Source: DASTDY01 sp035478375 (GTDB lineage: Bacteria > Patescibacteriota > Saccharimonadia > Saccharimonadales > EFPC-124). From it: DNA of 7,249 nt. Below the pieces are notes generated by a model. The model made no database searches. It was not told where the DNA came from and worked only from the letters and a program-made list of their open reading frames with translations. This document shows, piece by piece, positions 5,856 to 7,249 of this stretch. The DNA lies in contig DATIJQ010000073.1 of NCBI GenBank assembly GCA_035478375.1, forward strand, positions 1-7,249, given 5' to 3'. How positions within the stretch are numbered: the first letter of the stretch is position 1; each line of letters opens with the position of its first letter. The position numbers were made by a program, and so were the translations under genes.

Positions 5856-6656
5856 ATGGCGACCGATGCGATTTCTTTGCAGCACGTCAGTAAAAAATTC
5901 GGTGATTTTACCGCAGTAAACGACATCACGCTTAACGTTAAAGAAGGTGAGATCTTTGCTTTTTTGGGTCCAAATGGCGCCGGCAAAAGCACGACAATTA
6001 AAATGTTGACCACACTTTTGCGGCCAACAAACGGCACGTTAGAACTTGCCGGTAACAATGTTGTCACGCACCCGGACGCGGCGCGTAAATCGTTTGGTGT
6101 GGTCTTTCAAGACCCAAGTTTAGATGACGATTTAACGGCGTACGAAAACATGACCTTCCACGCAGCGCTGTACAATGTGCCAAAAGCCGGCCTGCGTGAG
6201 CGCATCGAGCAGCTTTTGGCATTGGTCGAACTTAAAGAACGCGAAAACCATTTAGTCAAAACTTTTTCGGGCGGCATGAAACGCCGGCTCGAAATCGCCC
6301 GTGGTCTGCTGCACAAACCGCACATTTTGTTTATGGACGAGCCAACGCTGGGGCTCGACACTCAAACCCGCCAACTTTTGTGGGATTACGTTACAAAACT
6401 GAGCCGCGAAAACGACATGACTATCTTTTTTACCACCCACTATTTAGAAGAAGCCGAAATGGTCGCCGGCCGTATTGCCATTATTGACCACGGCAAAATC
6501 ATCGCGCTGGGCACCGACCAAGAACTTAAAGCGCAAACCGGCACCGATTCGCTCGAAAAGGCCTACCTAAAACTCACCGGCACCAAAGTCCGCGACGAAG
6601 AAGTCAGCGACGCTGACAACCGCGCCAGCCGCATCCGTGCCCGGAGGGTCCGTTAA
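5856..6656 (+). CDS. ABC transporter ATP-binding protein, DrrA type
   Basis: This 266-aa ATPase powers export by the permease encoded next. All nucleotide-binding motifs are present: Walker A G-P-N-G-A-G-K-S-T (38-46), Q-loop Gln85, signature F-S-G-G-M-K-R-R-L (137-145), Walker B I-L-F-M-D-E-P (157-163) with catalytic Glu162, D-loop G-L-D (166-168), and switch His195 in T-T-H-Y-L-E-E-A. The F-S-G-G-M signature, the V-V-F-Q-D-P-S-L-D stretch and the Y-L-E-E-A-E segment are typical of the daunorubicin-resistance (DrrA) group of ABC-2 exporters. The substrate cannot be read, and the drug name of the family does not imply drug export. The C-terminal tail (about 243-266) is charged and ends strongly basic. 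The start follows the ligase stop by 27 bases, with a perfect AGGAGG. The TAA stop overlaps the permease start in TAATG, showing tight coupling of the two subunits. Confidence 0.95.
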   Translation: MATDAISLQHVSKKFGDFTAVNDITLNVKEGEIFAFLGPNGAGKSTTIKMLTTLLRPTNGTLELAGNNVVTHPDAARKSFGVVFQDPSLDDDLTAYENMTFHAALYNVPKAGLRERIEQLLALVELKERENHLVKTFSGGMKRRLEIARGLLHKPHILFMDEPTLGLDTQTRQLLWDYVTKLSRENDMTIFFTTHYLEEAEMVAGRIAIIDHGKIIALGTDQELKAQTGTDSLEKAYLKLTGTKVRDEEVSDADNRASRIRARRVR

Positions 6657-7249
6657 TGCGCGTTATTTACCAACTTTGGCTCCGGCAAATCTTAAAATAT
6701 GTGCGCAGCAAATCGCGCATTATTGGTGCCGTTGGCCAGCCGTTGTTGTTTTTGTTGGCGTTGGGTTATGGTTTGGGCTCGGTGTTCCAGCGCGCCGGTC
6801 AGGGCAATTACATTGAATTTTTGGTGCCCGGCATTATTACTCAGACTATTTTGTTTGCCTCAATTTTTTGGGGCATCAACGTCATTTTTGACCGCATTTG
6901 GGGATTTTTAAAAGAAACAATGGTCGCGCCCGTTTCGCGCTTGCGCATTTTTGTGGGCAGCGTTTTAGGCGGCGCAACAACGTCGCTTGTGCAAGGGTTG
7001 TTAGTGCTTGTTGTGTCGCTGTTTTTGGGCTTCCACCCGTATAGCTGGGAAGGCGTGTTGTTGGCGGCGTTAATTATGGCCGTGCTGGCGATTTCGATCA
7101 CTAGTTTGGGCGCCGGCATGGGCTCGATTACCGACAATATTCCGGGCTTTCAGTCCATTAACCAATTCTTAATCTTCCCGCTGTATTTTTTGTCGAGTTC
7201 GATCTTCCCGATCGACACCGCGCCAGATATTTTAAAAATAATTGCATCG
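6656..7249 (+). CDS. ABC-2 type permease, DrrB type (partial, 3' end outside window)
   Basis: This is the membrane subunit of the exporter. The frame is open from the ATG at 6656 to the window end (198 codons); the family is usually about 250 aa, so only the last part is missing. It begins with a short cytoplasmic helix (Y-Q-L-W-L-R-Q-I-L-K-Y-V-R-S-K) and a first membrane span (Q-P-L-L-F-L-L-A-L-G-Y-G-L-G). It then has the family's conserved F-L-K-E-T-M-V-A-P-V-S-R coupling segment, further spans around residues 104-122 and 128-150, and the F-P-L-Y-F-L-S-S-S-I-F-P motif near 180. These are hallmarks of ABC-2/DrrB permeases. It overlaps the ATPase stop by one base, and the ATPase end carries a CGGAGG site about 7 bases upstream. 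A homodimer or a heterodimer with a following permease is possible. Confidence 0.93.
   Translation, partial: MRVIYQLWLRQILKYVRSKSRIIGAVGQPLLFLLALGYGLGSVFQRAGQGNYIEFLVPGIITQTILFASIFWGINVIFDRIWGFLKETMVAPVSRLRIFVGSVLGGATTSLVQGLLVLVVSLFLGFHPYSWEGVLLAALIMAVLAISITSLGAGMGSITDNIPGFQSINQFLIFPLYFLSSSIFPIDTAPDILKIIAS

Noticed and set aside
1..7249. CRISPR array, tRNA, rRNA, insertion sequence or tandem repeats
   Set aside because: No regularly spaced repeats, tRNA-like cloverleaf, transposase motif or flanking duplications were seen on reading both strands.

Overview
The window holds seven protein genes in two blocks that read away from each other, starting near 3130-3226. It is compact bacterial DNA with short gaps, stop/start overlaps and good Shine-Dalgarno sites. 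Protein style suggests a Patescibacteria/CPR bacterium, perhaps Saccharibacteria (TM7), but this is recall without a search. TGA serves as an ordinary stop in three genes and TGG encodes Trp. The standard bacterial code therefore fits, and UGA=Gly lineages such as Gracilibacteria or Absconditabacteria are unlikely.

Minus-strand block (about 44-3129, read right to left). A 126-aa VOC (glyoxalase-fold) protein comes first, with an extended -10 promoter. Next is a 439-aa protein I do not recognise, with a GTG start, a strongly basic C-terminal third, and its own promoter carrying a 15-bp palindrome. A hairpin plus U-run ends that unit. A new promoter then drives two overlapping genes for unrecognised proteins of 191 and 190 aa, which may be diverged paralogues. 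A strong intrinsic terminator at 44-94 closes the unit. These three unknown genes are the least explained part of the window.

Plus-strand block (about 3178-7249, left to right). An OpgC-type multi-pass membrane acyltransferase overlaps by one base (TAATG) an AMP-forming acyl-activating enzyme. The pair suggests that a carboxylic acid is activated in the cytoplasm and an acyl group is moved at the membrane, but donor and acceptor are unknown. After 27 bases, with a consensus TATAAT over the ligase stop codon, come a DrrA-type ABC ATPase and its ABC-2 (DrrB-type) permease. These two are joined by another TAATG overlap, and the permease is cut by the window end. Together the ATPase and permease make an exporter of unknown substrate.

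No tRNA, rRNA, CRISPR array, insertion sequence or attachment site was seen, and no gene-free stretch exceeds 300 bases.
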